A stretch of 64,000 bases of DNA from Narthecium ossifragum (GCA_963920575.1 OY986971.1:16916492-16980491); one strand, 5' to 3'; counted from the first letter of the stretch, positions 48,184 to 59,066 are shown. The notes: generated from the sequence alone by a model not told the origin. A program made the numbers and translations.

Positions 48184-49986
48184 TCAATCGAAATCTGACT
48201 CGATCAAGTCTGTGAGACTAAGTCTGAGTCTGATTAAATCCAACTGGTTCAGATCTGATTTGATCAAATCGAACGGTTGGAACCTATCCATGGCTTGATG
48301 AAGCTTCAGAAAGGATGAAGGAGGTCTGGCGATTGAGAGTGGCATGAACTCAATTACTGGTGAGGGAAGCTCGTTGGAATTTAAATCCCATGGAGAAGAG
48401 GTTTGGTGGCTCTGGGGAGCTTCAGAAGCTTTAGAGAGGTGAACACAATCGGAGCTCAGTTTGTCTCGGTTGAGGATTTCAAGGTCAGGAACGACGGTAG
48501 GATTTGAGATTCCGTCGGGGGCGATGATGAAGGCATAGTCAGGGAAGGTTATGATTGGATTGGGGTAGGAATAAGGAGGACCTTGATGGCGGTTATGTAG
48601 TATGGAGAAGGATTCAACTAAGGTGATGTTGGGGGTTGAGGGTTTGTGAATGATTGGTAGATTGCCAAAGACGACAATCGACAGTGGAGACAGAGAAGGA
48701 AGGGTTGTAGGGTTGTAGAAGGGAAGATGGTGGCCTTGGTTGGTGACGGCACCTGCCGGAGAGGAGTAGGGAGAATTGCTGATTGTGGGAAGGTATGGTT
48801 TGGATGAAGGGAAGGAGGAAGAAGATGATGACAGGGTGCTGACTGGGCTGAGATGTGGGGCGGGATTTGGTTGAGGTGGCAAGGCTGGGTAAGGCGGTAG
48901 GAGGTGTTGCTCAAACTGAGGAATTGATGGCTCTGGTTCCTCAATTAGCTCCTGGATCTCTTCTCCAAGATCTGCTTCTTCTTTTTTGATTTCTTCTCCT
49001 ATGAAGGTTGCTGACGTCCCGATTGGACATGATCTCAGAGTTACATGCGGAGTCAGAGTCGTATGCGGAGTCTTAATCCATTTAGATATTGGATTAGGTT
49101 TGGCAATCCAAGTTGCAGCTAGAGTGGGATTCTCACTTGGAATCTGAACCCCGGTAGAGCTTGATCGATTTATAGCAGAATGTCTTTGGATGGTTACTTC
49201 CCACTGTTTGGCTGAAGGGCAAGGCATAGGGATCCAACTCTGGATGACTTCCTTCCGTTCTTCACCTAATGGGTAAGTTGTACTCCGAGTTTGACAAGGA
49301 TTCCTAGTTGGAGTAGGACTTGTAATCCTAGTTCCAGTAGGATTTGGAGTCCAAGTCATACTCGAATACCCGTTGGTGTTTGCCGATTTGGGTTGGTTGT
49401 AAGGTGGAGGTAATGGTTGATAAAGAGGTGATGGATTGTAGGGAGGAATAGGGGGCTGATGTGGTGGTTGACGTAGATGAAGTGTAGGTTGGGGAAGAAT
49501 TGGATTGTAGGCTACATAGGATGGAGGTAGACGATGATATGGCGATAGATCGTAGAAAGGGACAGGAGGTTGTTGTGGGAAGGGTGTAGTTGACGGCGAT
49601 GTAGGATGGGCTAGTAGGGCAAATGTCGGGTGAGTAGGAAGTGGGGTAGGAAGAGTTGGTCCTAATCCAACTAAGACATAGTTGGGAATAGGGCTGGATT
49701 CTCCTTGGCTGGGGACAGCTTCAGGGGGAGTCCTAGCGAGGATAGGATTTGTGGTTAGAGGCTGGTTAGGGTTAGGGTTAGGGTTATTTCCCTGCATTTG
49801 TATTGACATGAAGGCAATCAGCTCCGAGATCCCTAGGATGAGGGTCAGCGTCTCACACTGGGAGTTTTGCATCTGAAGCTGTGAGTTTTGCCAAGCCAGC
49901 AATGACCCTTTAATGCCCTCGATCTCTTCTCTGGTTACGGGGCTCTCCCGCTCATGTGAAGTACTCACGGAGGTATCTCCAGCCAT
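48184..49986 (-). CDS. Proline-rich 600-residue protein of element G, function unknown
   Basis: An uninterrupted frame from the ATG at 49986 (MAGDTSVSTSHERE) to TGA at 48184. The frame is open upstream into the LTR, but this ATG is the first one after the primer-binding site (50034-50045). In order: a short charged and Gln-rich N-terminus that could form a coiled coil (REEIEGIKGSLLAWQNSQLQ), a long Pro/Tyr/Asn-rich stretch (about residues 65-240), a basic middle, an acidic patch (EEIKKEEADLGEEIQELIEE, about 345-365), another Pro/Ser-rich part, and a Leu/Asp-rich tail. No zinc knuckle, protease or RT motif was seen. It occupies the gag position, so a divergent gag-like packaging role is possible but not shown. 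Confidence 0.6.
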   Translation of the reverse strand: MAGDTSVSTSHERESPVTREEIEGIKGSLLAWQNSQLQMQNSQCETLTLILGISELIAFMSIQMQGNNPNPNPNQPLTTNPILARTPPEAVPSQGESSPIPNYVLVGLGPTLPTPLPTHPTFALLAHPTSPSTTPFPQQPPVPFYDLSPYHRLPPSYVAYNPILPQPTLHLRQPPHQPPIPPYNPSPLYQPLPPPYNQPKSANTNGYSSMTWTPNPTGTRITSPTPTRNPCQTRSTTYPLGEERKEVIQSWIPMPCPSAKQWEVTIQRHSAINRSSSTGVQIPSENPTLAATWIAKPNPISKWIKTPHTTLTPHVTLRSCPIGTSATFIGEEIKKEEADLGEEIQELIEEPEPSIPQFEQHLLPPYPALPPQPNPAPHLSPVSTLSSSSSSFPSSKPYLPTISNSPYSSPAGAVTNQGHHLPFYNPTTLPSLSPLSIVVFGNLPIIHKPSTPNITLVESFSILHNRHQGPPYSYPNPIITFPDYAFIIAPDGISNPTVVPDLEILNRDKLSSDCVHLSKASEAPQSHQTSSPWDLNSNELPSPVIEFMPLSIARPPSSFLKLHQAMDRFQPFDLIKSDLNQLDLIRLRLSLTDLIESDFD

Positions 49987-50033
49987 CACTGCAGCTTTGG
50001 GAAGGCTTTGGATGGCACAGTCAACAGAACGGA

Positions 50034-50045
50034 GCTTTGATACCA
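50034..50045 (-). other. Primer-binding site of element G
   Basis: The minus strand is TGGTATCAAAGC, three bases from the LTR. It has one mismatch to the tRNA-iMet site (TGGTATCAGAGC). Confidence 0.85.
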
Positions 50046-50048
50046 AGT

Positions 50049-50455
50049 TGATACGATGCACCTTCTCTAGAGCTTCCGTACCTGGTCTCTTTCCTGGTCT
50101 AGGCTCCTTAGCCAAATCTATGGCTAAGTCGAGAGATACTTTTTGGGTTTTAGGAGAAGCACCCTAGGTATTCATTAAAGAAGAAACTAAGCCGAAGGAG
50201 AGAGATGAAGTAATGAAGAGGAATACCATGTAACTACTCTAGGTACGCCCGGCTACACTTGGGAACTCGGCCAAGGAAGCTGGCGGAACAAAGGCAGTAG
50301 CCAAGGATGGATGCGGGGCATGGGATGTGGACGGTGGCTGGCAGTGACGGATGGCGGTTGGTGTTGGCCAGCTAGTAGAGAAGGGTCCGGCTGTAGAGAG
50401 AGAAGGGTTTAGTGGCTGGTGGATTTGAGTGGAAACTATATTATACTACACCTAG
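50049..50455 (-). repeat. 5' LTR of element G (part)
   Basis: It begins TGATACGATGCACC on the plus strand and matches 46351-46760. It is interrupted at 50455 after CACCTAG by a chromovirus LTR, and the rest is not found in the window. Confidence 0.88.
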
Positions 50456-50846
50456 TGTGAGGACCTGTCCCTCTACTCCGGGTCGACCATTTGGGTCGGG
50501 CCCATGGTTCGCTTGCTTGGTTCGCGTCGAGCGCGCGATCCAGTGGATCATATTGTTTTGTGGACCACAAGGGCAATTCGGTAAATTATGCCTTGTCGGT
50601 TTGTTTCACACCTGCATGTGCACACACTGACCGTGTTTCTATTAATGTTTGATTAGAACGGTTAGATGGACCCGGGATTGCAAGATCCGGGCTTGGGCTT
50701 GGGCTTGTGTTCTAGCCCAAGTCTTGCTTTCTGCACAAAATGATGGACCTTTCCTTGCTAGAAGATCGATCATTTAGTGCTAGAAAGCCAAGGTGCTTCG
50801 TCATGAAGGATCGATCATTTCTTGCAGAATGATTAATCATTCATAA

Positions 50847-50879
50847 GGTGGTTCGTCCGTCTATAAAATGGACGCCACC
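50847..50879 (+). promoter_or_regulatory. TATA box in the loop of a hairpin, LTR 50456
   Basis: CTATAAAA lies between CGTCC and GGACG, with outer arms GGTGG and CCACC. The arms differ from those in LTR C but still pair. Confidence 0.7.
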
Positions 50880-51186
50880 CTATTCTTCGATCCCTTCTAA
50901 AATCCGATGAGATTTAGAGGAGATTAAGGTCGATCCTAGGCTAAACAGCACGGATTGAAGCTGCTCTAGTCTAGGTAGATCCTACCTACATAGAAATCTG
51001 ATTTTTTCAAAGCTTTGGGTTTATCTGTGATCTTTTGAGTAGATCTACTTGTATGCATGTTGGTTTTCAATGCAAGTACCGGTTTTGGACTCGTGGTCCT
51101 TCGTATTACCATATCTTAGGGTTTTCTAGGGTTTGGTAGAGTTTTCCGACGGTATTTCTTTCTCCGGGTTCGTTGGAGGACTCATC

Positions 51187-51445
51187 AAGATCGATCATTC
51201 TTGAGGAATGATCGGTCATTCTTCAAGAATGATCGATCATTCTTGGGACGTCATGGCCGGCCCGTGCATGATCGATCATCTGGTGAAGATTGATCGATCA
51301 TTTTCATGGCTGGCATAGACGGGGTCCCGGGTCACTAAGATGATTGATCATCCAGGAGGGATGATCGATCCTTTTTGGCTTGACCGGGACTGAACTTTAG
51401 GGTTACTAAGAAGATCGATCATTTCTTGGAAATGATTGATCATTT
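51187..51445 (+). repeat. GATCGATC hairpin array, LTR 50456 leader
   Basis: At 51210-51238, GATCGGTC and GATCGATC enclose perfect arms ATTCTT/AAGAAT with a one-base loop. At least four further GATCGATC-type sites follow to 51445, mostly next to CATT or CATC arms. Confidence 0.8.
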
Positions 51446-51644
51446 TGGTGGCAGAGAGGTGTTTTCGTCGGTGCTTGCCCGCGGGGCTTCGCATGTATGG
51501 GTTTTTTTTTCGCTTTATACCTTGTACATATGGTTAAGCATGTTAGTCCCATATTTAGGGGCAGTGGTGAACCGAGAAAATGATGACTTCCGGGATGTTT
51601 AGAATAAACGGGATGGTTTCCCTCCTACTTTCCTTAGCCTCGCA

Positions 51645-52934
51645 TGTGATGTGTTCCAAACGCGTCGGTAAATTAGATGCAAACTCAATCAAAAATAGAA
51701 TTTATAAACCTTATTCAAAATACGAAACTATGGGGTAGAATAGAGATGAAATATGGGATCGAAGCATAGGGAAAACTTTGATTACGAAAGAGAAACCAGA
51801 ATTAAATCTCAGAACTCTAAGCCTAAAGCGAAAAGGATTGGTTTAGATTTTGGAAATTGATTAATTAAAACTAGTTAAGAAAGCAATGTAACAAGTTGGA
51901 AATATATTAATGAGAGAAAAACTAGGGATTACTCAATCCACTTTAGTTTTACTTCCTGTATTCTCTAGTTATCCTCTTATTTTCTTATCTAGACATTATA
52001 GATTCACAGCTTCTTTAGCTTACATGAATCCCTAATAGAAGGTAAGTGTTTTCCAAAGGCATATTTTATCTTCGATTAGCATAAATTGTCTTCGGGGTAA
52101 CCTTAGCACAACCTATCGTCACTAAGCATAAATCGTATCTATAAGATCATGTCTAGCAAAAGAATACAAGTATCAAACTAGAAAACACAAAGAAGCTACA
52201 CTAAAGCTTCATGAGATCCCTAAGTACAGAAGTTAGCCACTCATCTTTGTGATGAAAGGCATAGATTTGATGAAGAATGATTGAAATCCACGCCGCATCT
52301 TCGTCTTCTCTTTTCTCTCTATGGGGGCCTCCAATTTTCGGCCAGAAAACACCTTCTTATAGGTGAACTCCCGTAATTAGGGTTTTGGACTAAGTTGGAC
52401 TCCTATTACAACTCGGGTTCCTTGGATTAATTCCTGGTAGCCTATTCCGGTCGCAACTAGGTCCCATCAAGCCTGAATTTGGAAACGTGATCAACATAAA
52501 AGATGTAGCTCCAGACTCTATCTAGCATGTGCCGAAGATTTCGTAATATTCAGACTTATCTGGAATATTTGGTGAAAATGCTCCTGAACGTCGATGGGTC
52601 AGTTTCCAGCATCTCTTTATCTTCATAGTCTTCAAAACTGGTATTAATCTGTTGGTAATATCACAAAGTGTCTAACATGAACGTTGTAGATGTTGATGTC
52701 TTCTAGAAGTCCTCCAAATTTCAGGAATTTTAGATTTATCTGAAAGGTTTGGAGAATTCTTTCCAAACTGAGAGCGGAGCGGCGTAATTTCGACATATTA
52801 GTCTTTTTCTGTATTTTCTAACTTGAATCTTCATTAAACCTGAAATCAACTAATAAACTATCAAATATAAACACTCTCGGGCTAACAAAGCTAAATTAAG
52901 GGGTTTAAGTATGAATATTTAGTTGCTCATCACA
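51645..52934 (-). repeat. 3' LTR of element F
   Basis: On the minus strand it runs from TGTGATGAGCAACTAA to GGAACACATCACA, so the ends are TGTGATG/CATCACA. The polypurine text AAGTTGGGGGG precedes it. Length is 1290 bp. The left border is inferred from the end repeat. Confidence 0.75.
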
Positions 52935-52946
52935 CCCCCCAACTTA
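52935..52946 (-). other. Polypurine tract of element F
   Basis: The minus strand reads AAGTTGGGGGG followed by the LTR start. It is preceded by GAGGACTAGCCAAGTGTAAG, the wording usual before Athila-type 3' LTRs. Confidence 0.8.
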
Positions 52947-55190
52947 CACTTGGCTAGTCCTCGAGCAAAGAAAATATAAAAATGAAAGCAATAAATCAAA
53001 CTAGCCACTTTCTTAGGTCTCACGATTGCAATTAGCATGCGCAATAAGCTTTTAAACATCTATATATCTCCTTGACTATGCCATTAGAAATCACTCACAA
53101 TATTCATCAACTCTAATGCATGAAATAGAAATAATATCCATGAATAAATCTTTCAAATCATAGTCACATAAAAATATAGTAAATTAAAACATGTCATAAC
53201 ATATTTCCGATACTTCAACATATTTAATCATGATTAAAAATACTTTAACACTACTATATGTGAATGGGATTCCACATGCTTCAGAGTATCAATCATATCT
53301 AAACACTTCAACTATTCAAGATCACAATCCTATTCAAACACATGTTTTCCACTTATCACATAGCAATCTATGCTTTTATTCATTTTTCTTTTCCTTTTTT
53401 TTTCTTTTTTTTTCTGCAGGAATTTCAACTGTTTTACGCGAACAACATACCTTGTTAGGCACCTTACCCGGTTACTAAGTATGAAAACCTTTATTTTATT
53501 TTATTTTGCTGGAATTTCAACTGCTTTATGCGAACATTATGTTGGTTAGGCACACTGCCAGGTTAGTAAGTTGAAAGTCCATTTTTTTATATATATTCAC
53601 ATAATTGCTTGTGTTCATGTATTTTCTGTGACATAATATAAAACTGTAAATCTATTATAGTATCATGCTTAGAATCCAATTTCAACTCTTAAACATGTGA
53701 AAGTTAATTGTGCATTAGGATATCTCAAGCTATCCTTAAATCATGGCAAAAGTGTTAAAATATAGATATAATATAATGCATAGCAAAAATTTACTATCCC
53801 TTATATGGCATACAAGTTTCAGAATAATTCATAAAATAAATTTCTAAAACAAGCATCTTTGTCAAATTATATCCTAATTTTATTCTTTTGACATATTTCA
53901 AGGGATGCATATAAAAAATATACTTAATAAAATAAAGAATAAATCTAAATTCGAAGAAATGTACCCCCGAACTTAAATGTAATTGTCTCCAATTATTCTA
54001 AGTTATAAAAATAAAACAAGGAATAAAGGATTGAGATAATCATAATATCGTGCCAGATGTAGTTGGCTCGCATGTAATACGATCACCACACCACCCACAC
54101 AACAGAAACGTCGCCACTTTGAAGAAATCCATGTCTCTAAAGGATACTAAAATAATAAAGCCATAAAAATTGCCATCAAACATAAGAGATATTAAAAAAA
54201 AACAAAACTAATATTCCCTAATCGGTGTACGAATTAATCGCCCACTATTGGTTTTCACAGGAAAACCTGCCATAAAAGGACCATTCCAAAAGATCAAATA
54301 TAATAGAATGGAAAATATAGAAAACAAATTGCAGAAAGGCATAAAAATCATTAAAGATTTCGGTAGAGTCACCTTTGTATAAATTTACCAGGAAACTGGT
54401 ACAAACATTCATCCACAAATTAAAAATATAGACATTAAAGCAATAAAATACTTTAAATCATCCATACACAACACCCAAATAATCAGCCTCCATAATGTCA
54501 TCATGATTGAAGATCTACATCATCCGATCGGAAAACTGGGCTTCGGAGCATATGGATCTCGTCCATCAGCCATCGGACAACTGAGAGCTCACCGGCCCGT
54601 GATCAACAGTGAAACTTCATCGCCGGAGGTTGGGACCAGTAGAGATGGAATCATGGAAGGCCAAGGAGTCCATCTATATGGTCTGATCCGTGAGTGGTGA
54701 TCTCCAGGCGAAACGACGGTGGACGGCTCGGAGTTTCAATCCGACGGTTCGTGCTCGAATTGAGGTAGAGAATGGTGGAGGAAGCATCGCATAGGCCTAA
54801 GGAAGTCACCTATGAGATTTAGTTGCAGAATTGGAGTTCCAGGAGGCGGATAGAAGATGACCGGCGTGGTGGAGGATCGTCGAAAGTAGAATCCGGCGAT
54901 CCAGGCAAGAAGGTTGAGTTTTGATGGTGGCCGAAGGTTCGTGGCAGTCTGGAGGAGGTTCTGGAGATGGTTATGGGAGGTGAGAGGCGGTGGAAGAGGG
55001 GAGCGACGATGGCAGAGGAAACAGGGGGGACTCATCGACGTCGGAAGAGAGGGTGCTTGGGGGCGTGGATGATTCAAGTAGAACGGGAACTCGATGATGA
55101 AGGTTTTGGCGATGGTTTGGAGGGACGGGGACAGCCGGAGAGGTGGCGACTGGCGGTGGTCGGTGACGAGGGACGAAAACGCTGATTGCC
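52947..55190 (-). other. Non-coding 3' region of element F
   Basis: 52947-54490 is AT-rich. It contains a duplicated segment of about 75 bp (53413-53488 and 53507-53580: GGAATTTCAACTG, GCGAACA, GTTAGGCAC shared). 54500-55190 is more GC-rich with short ORFs on both strands and no recognised protein. An envelope-like ORF, known from some Athila relatives, was not recognised here. Confidence 0.55.
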
Positions 55191-55440
55191 TGATTGACCA
55201 TGGGAGCGGGTGGCTTAAGAACAAAAGCAAACGGTCGATCGATCGTTCGACCGCGAACCAAGCTATTTGGAAAAATAAACTGACGGTCGATTGCCTGATC
55301 GACCGTGGACCACGTGATATGTTTGAGGAGTTGACAGTTGATCGCCACATCAACCCTGAGAAGCTTTATTTTTGACAGAGCCTCACGGACGATCTAGTGG
55401 TCGATGGAATGGTCGACCGTCCGCCAGGAATTTTGATTTT
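55190..55440 (+). repeat. Copia-LTR-like segment inside element F
   Basis: The stretch CATCAACCCTGAGAAGC...GACAGAGCCTCACGGACGAT and the following GGTCGATGGAATGGTCGACCGT match the U3 text of the Copia-like LTRs (44880-44970 and, inverted, 19870-19990). It contains hairpins with arms CGGTCGAT/ATCGACCG. Its presence inside an Athila-type element indicates capture or a nested remnant. Confidence 0.65.
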
Positions 55441-55619
55441 TCACGTTATAATGATTATTATTCTAGGAAAATAAAGGGAAAATATAGGAAAATCAGAAAA
55501 AAAACCGAGAAAAATCCTAAAAATGAAAGAAAATTCTAAAAAGCTAAGGAAAAATCAGAAAACTGGGTTGCCTCCCAAGAAGCGTGTAATTTTACATCTT
55601 TTGCTCGACGCCCCTGTAA

Positions 55620-58004
55620 GAGGTCAGTGATAGCTTGGGTCCGTCAGTTTGAGGGACTCAATAACATCGTCGTGAGCAATGTCCTCTACATAGTGTTTTA
55701 ATCTATGACCATTAATAGTAAATATTTCATTTGTGTGCGGATGTCAAATTTCTATAGCGCCATTTGGAAATACTCTATTTATAATTAAAGGGCCCGACCA
55801 TCTAAAACGTAATTTACATGAGAAAAGACACAATTTAGCATTGAAAAGCCAAACTTTCTGCCCGCCATCAAAAGTCATCCTTCAAATATGTTTATCATGG
55901 AAGGCCTTTGTTTTATCTTAATAAATGTTGGAATTCAAATATGCCTCATTGCGAATTTCCTCAAGTTCACATAAATTAAGTTTCCTATGTGTTGTGATGG
56001 CATTGGTATCAGTATTGAGCTTTTTAATGGCCCACATAGCTCGATGTTCTAATTCTATAGGTAAATGACAAGGCTTACCAAAAACTAATCGATATGGGGA
56101 CATACCAATAGGCGTTTTATAAGCAGTCCTGTAAGCCCACAGTGCATCATCTAGCTTTATGGCCCAATCTGTATGGTCAATGCGAACAGTTTTCTCTAAT
56201 ATGCGCTTTATTTTCCTATTAGAAAGTTCTACTTGACCACTAGTCTGAGGATGATAGGGAGTGGCTACTTTATATGTGATAGAATACTTTCTAAGGAGGG
56301 AAGTAAAATATTGATTAATAAAATGAGAGCCACCATCGCTAATAATCGCACGAGGACAACCAAATCTAGAAAATATAGTACTTTGAAGAAATTTAACCAC
56401 AACTTTATGATCATTTGACTTGGTTGTTATGGCTTCTATAGATATCAAAAATTTAGAAACATAGCCAATAGCTACAAGGATATACTGAAAACCAAAGGAA
56501 GGTGGAAAGGATCCCACAAAATTGATACCCTAGATATCAAAAATATCGGCAACTAAAATTGGAGTTTGAGGCATCTCATTCCTACGAGAGATATTTCCAG
56601 TTTTTTGACATCGAATGCAAGATTGGCAAAAATTATGAGAATCTTTAAAAATCGTAGGCCAATAAAGTCCACTTTGCAGATCTTTTGCAGCGGTTTTCTT
56701 CCCGAAAAAATGACCACCACATGCATGTGTATGACAGAAAGTGACAATGTGATGAGCTTCTGACTCAGGCACACATCGACAGATAACTTGGTCAGAACAA
56801 TGCTTAAATAACTCAGGGTCCTCCCAAATATAATATTTAATTTGAGAAATGAATCTATTTTTAGCATTTTTAGACCATGAATCGGGGAGGTTGCCCGAAA
56901 CAAGATAATTCACTATTTGTGCATACCAAGGCTGTGAAAGATGAGTCACCTGTAAGAGATGCTCATCAAGAAAGGACGTATCAATAGGAGTGTTATCAAG
57001 AATATGTTCCAAAGGAAGGCGAGACAAGTGATCGACAACTACATTTTCTGAGCCTTTCTTATCTCTAATCTCCAGATCAAATTCTTGCAAAAGCAAGATC
57101 CATCGAATCAGTCTAGGTTTGGCATCCTTTTTAGCTAAAAGATATCGCAGAGCGTCATGATCAGCATAGATAAGGATTTTAGAACCTAGGAGATAGGAAC
57201 GAAACTTTTCCAAAGCAAATATGACGGCTAATAATTCCTTCTCAATGGTTGTATAATTCAATTGGGATTCGGAGAGGGTCCTACTAGCATAATAAATCAC
57301 ATGTGGGAGTTTGTTTACTTGTTGTCCTAAAACAGCTCCTATTGCAGAATCAGAGGCATCACACATAAGTTCAAAAGGTAGAGAATAATCAGGTGCATGA
57401 ACTATAGTTGCAGTAGACAATAAATCACGAATAGTCTTAAAAGCAGTCAAACATGCATCATCGAAGACAAAAGGGACATCCTTGGCTAGTAATTCACACA
57501 AGGTTTGTGAAATTTTAGAAAAGTCTTTGATGAATTGACAGTATAATCCAGCATGACTTAGAAAAGAGCGAATTTGACGCATAGATAAAGGTGGAGGTAA
57601 TTTGGCAATTAATTCAACTTTAGCCCTATCAACTTCTATTCCATGTTTAGAAACGATCTGGCCTAAAACAATTCCTTCCTTAACCATAAAATGACTCTTT
57701 TCCCTACTCAGAACCAAATTGGTTTCAATACAGTGATCCTGAACATGAGACAGGTTGTTTAAACATGATTCAAAAGAACTTCCAAACACAGAGAAATCAT
57801 CCATGAAGACTTCTAGGAATTTATCAATCATGTCAGAAAAGATGACCATCATACACCTTTGAAAAGTCACAGGTGCATTACAAAGACCAAAAGGGATCCT
57901 ACAATAAGAAAAAGCACCAAAAGGGCATGTGAAAGTAGTCTTCTCTTGATATTGAGGATCGACTGCAACTTGGTTATACCCTGAATAACCATCTAGAAAA
58001 CAAT
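55620..58004 (-). pseudogene. Element F RT-RNase H-integrase, integrase inactivated
   Basis: 58004-56533 is open for about 490 codons: RT from [13 protein letters not shown] through [10 protein letters not shown], RNase H with [13 protein letters not shown], and the integrase zinc finger ([14 protein letters not shown], then [11 protein letters not shown]). At 56530 a TAG stands where relatives have TGG, and two codons on (56521-56523) the first catalytic aspartate of the DD35E core is AAT (Asn). Both are G-to-A changes. The second Asp (ISDGGSHF) and Glu (GQVELSNRK) remain at 56340-56240. The integrase tail with several stops continues to about 55620 (KAFHDKHI, then LRFRWSGPL). Confidence 0.9.
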
Positions 58005-58394
58005 TGTGAGGACTTGTCCCTCTACTCCTGGGCCGATCGGTTGGGTCAAGCCCGTGGCTCGTTTGTTTGTTTCGCGTCAAGCGCGCGATCCGGTGGATCG
58101 CATTGTTTCTTGGACCGCAAGGGCAATTTAGTAAATTGCACTTTGTTGGTTTGTTTCACACTCGCATGTGCACACATTAACCTTGTCTGTGTTAGTATTT
58201 GATTAGAAAGGTTAGGTGGACCTAGGATCGAAAGATCCAGGCTTGGGCTTGAGTTTTAGCCCAAGTCTAGCTTTCTGCACCTAAGGGATCGATCTCTCCT
58301 TTCGAGAAGATCGACCTTTTGGTGTCAGAAAGTCAACCTGAGTTGTCAAGGAAGATCGATCTCTTTCTGAAAAGGGATCGATCTCTCTTGAGTC

Positions 58395-58424
58395 GGTTCG
58401 TTCGTCTATAAAATGAACGAAACC
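58395..58424 (+). promoter_or_regulatory. TATA box in the loop of a hairpin, LTR H
   Basis: CTATAAAA lies between CGTTC and GAACG, extended by GGTT and AACC with one unpaired base. Confidence 0.7.
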
Positions 58425-58757
58425 CCGCTTCTTTGATTCTTTTGGCAAATCCGTGTTTTGAGCTGTGTTCTTGCTGGATTTGATTTCGTTTGAGGACGAT
58501 CCAAGGCCTAGCAGCTGGGATTGAAGCAGCTATCGCCTAGGTAAGGATCCTACCTATGTTTCTTTTTCGGCTTTGTGAGTTTGAGTTTGATTGAAGCTTG
58601 TTTTGCTTAGATCTTGATGAATACATGTTAGTTTGTAGTATTTCCACCGGTTTTGGACTCGTGGTCCTTCGTATTACCAGATCCCAAGGTTTTGTGGGAT
58701 TTGGTAGAGTTTTTCGACGGTATTTTCTCACCGGAGGTTTACTGGAGAACCCAACAA

Positions 58758-59066
58758 GATCGATCTTTCTTGGAGAAAGATCGATCCTTCTTTGTAGGTC
58801 ATGCTGAACCCGATGAAGGATCGATCATCTGGTTGGAGATGATCGATCGTGTTCCTTGGGTTGCATGGGATCCCCCTTGTCGCGAGGAGGATCAATCTTC
58901 CTGGGAGGAAGGATCGATCATCCTTGGCATGACATGGAAGGATGCTCTCTGCCACAATGATGATCGATCTTCCTGGGAGGAAGGATCGATCATCTTTGGT
59001 TCGACAGGGAAAGAAGCTCTATGTCGCTTGGAAGATGGATCTTTCCTTAGGAAAGGATCGATCCTT
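58758..59066 (+). repeat. GATCGATC hairpin array, LTR H leader
   Basis: Clear units: 58758-58786 with arms TTTCT/AGAAA; 58819-58848 with arms ATCT/AGAT and a perfect stem; two units near 58890-58995 with arms TTCCT/AGGAA. Each is bounded by GATCGATC or GATCAATC on both sides. Confidence 0.85.

Larger units (their letters stand above)
46351..50455 (-). mobile_element. Non-autonomous LTR retrotransposon G with a proline-rich ORF
   Basis: On the minus strand: partial 5' LTR (50455-50049), primer-binding site, one long ORF, about 0.9 kb of non-coding DNA, polypurine tract, complete 3' LTR (47247-46351). The internal region is only 2.8 kb and carries no protease, RT or integrase motif. The 5' LTR is cut at 50455 by a chromovirus LTR. 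The two LTRs differ at many positions and by small gaps, so the insertion is old. Confidence 0.87.
50456..51644 (+). repeat. Chromovirus LTR fragment inserted in G
   Basis: It starts TGTGAGGACCTGTCCC and carries the GCAATTCGGTAAATTATGC block, GATCGATC motifs upstream and downstream of the TATA box, and GATGTTTAGAATAAACGGGA near the end. It stops at CCTTAGCCTCGCA, where the Athila-type LTR of F begins. The second half of the LTR is missing. Confidence 0.88.
51645..58004 (-). mobile_element. Ty3/gypsy Athila-type element F, 5' part missing
   Basis: On the minus strand: reverse transcriptase from its central part (58004), RNase H, integrase, a long 3' region of about 2.7 kb, polypurine tract, 3' LTR (52934-51645). 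The RT text [11 protein letters not shown] and FMDDFSVFG is Athila-type, as is GGGAGGCAACCCAG after integrase (about 55565). The 5' part is cut at 58004 by LTR H. The left LTR end abuts the partial chromovirus LTR at 51644. Confidence 0.9.

Noticed and set aside
54736..55353. 205-codon minus-strand ORF in element F's 3' region
   Set aside because: No family recognised, low-complexity Ser/Pro/Arg content, and it overlaps a Copia-LTR-like segment. An envelope gene was considered but nothing supports it.
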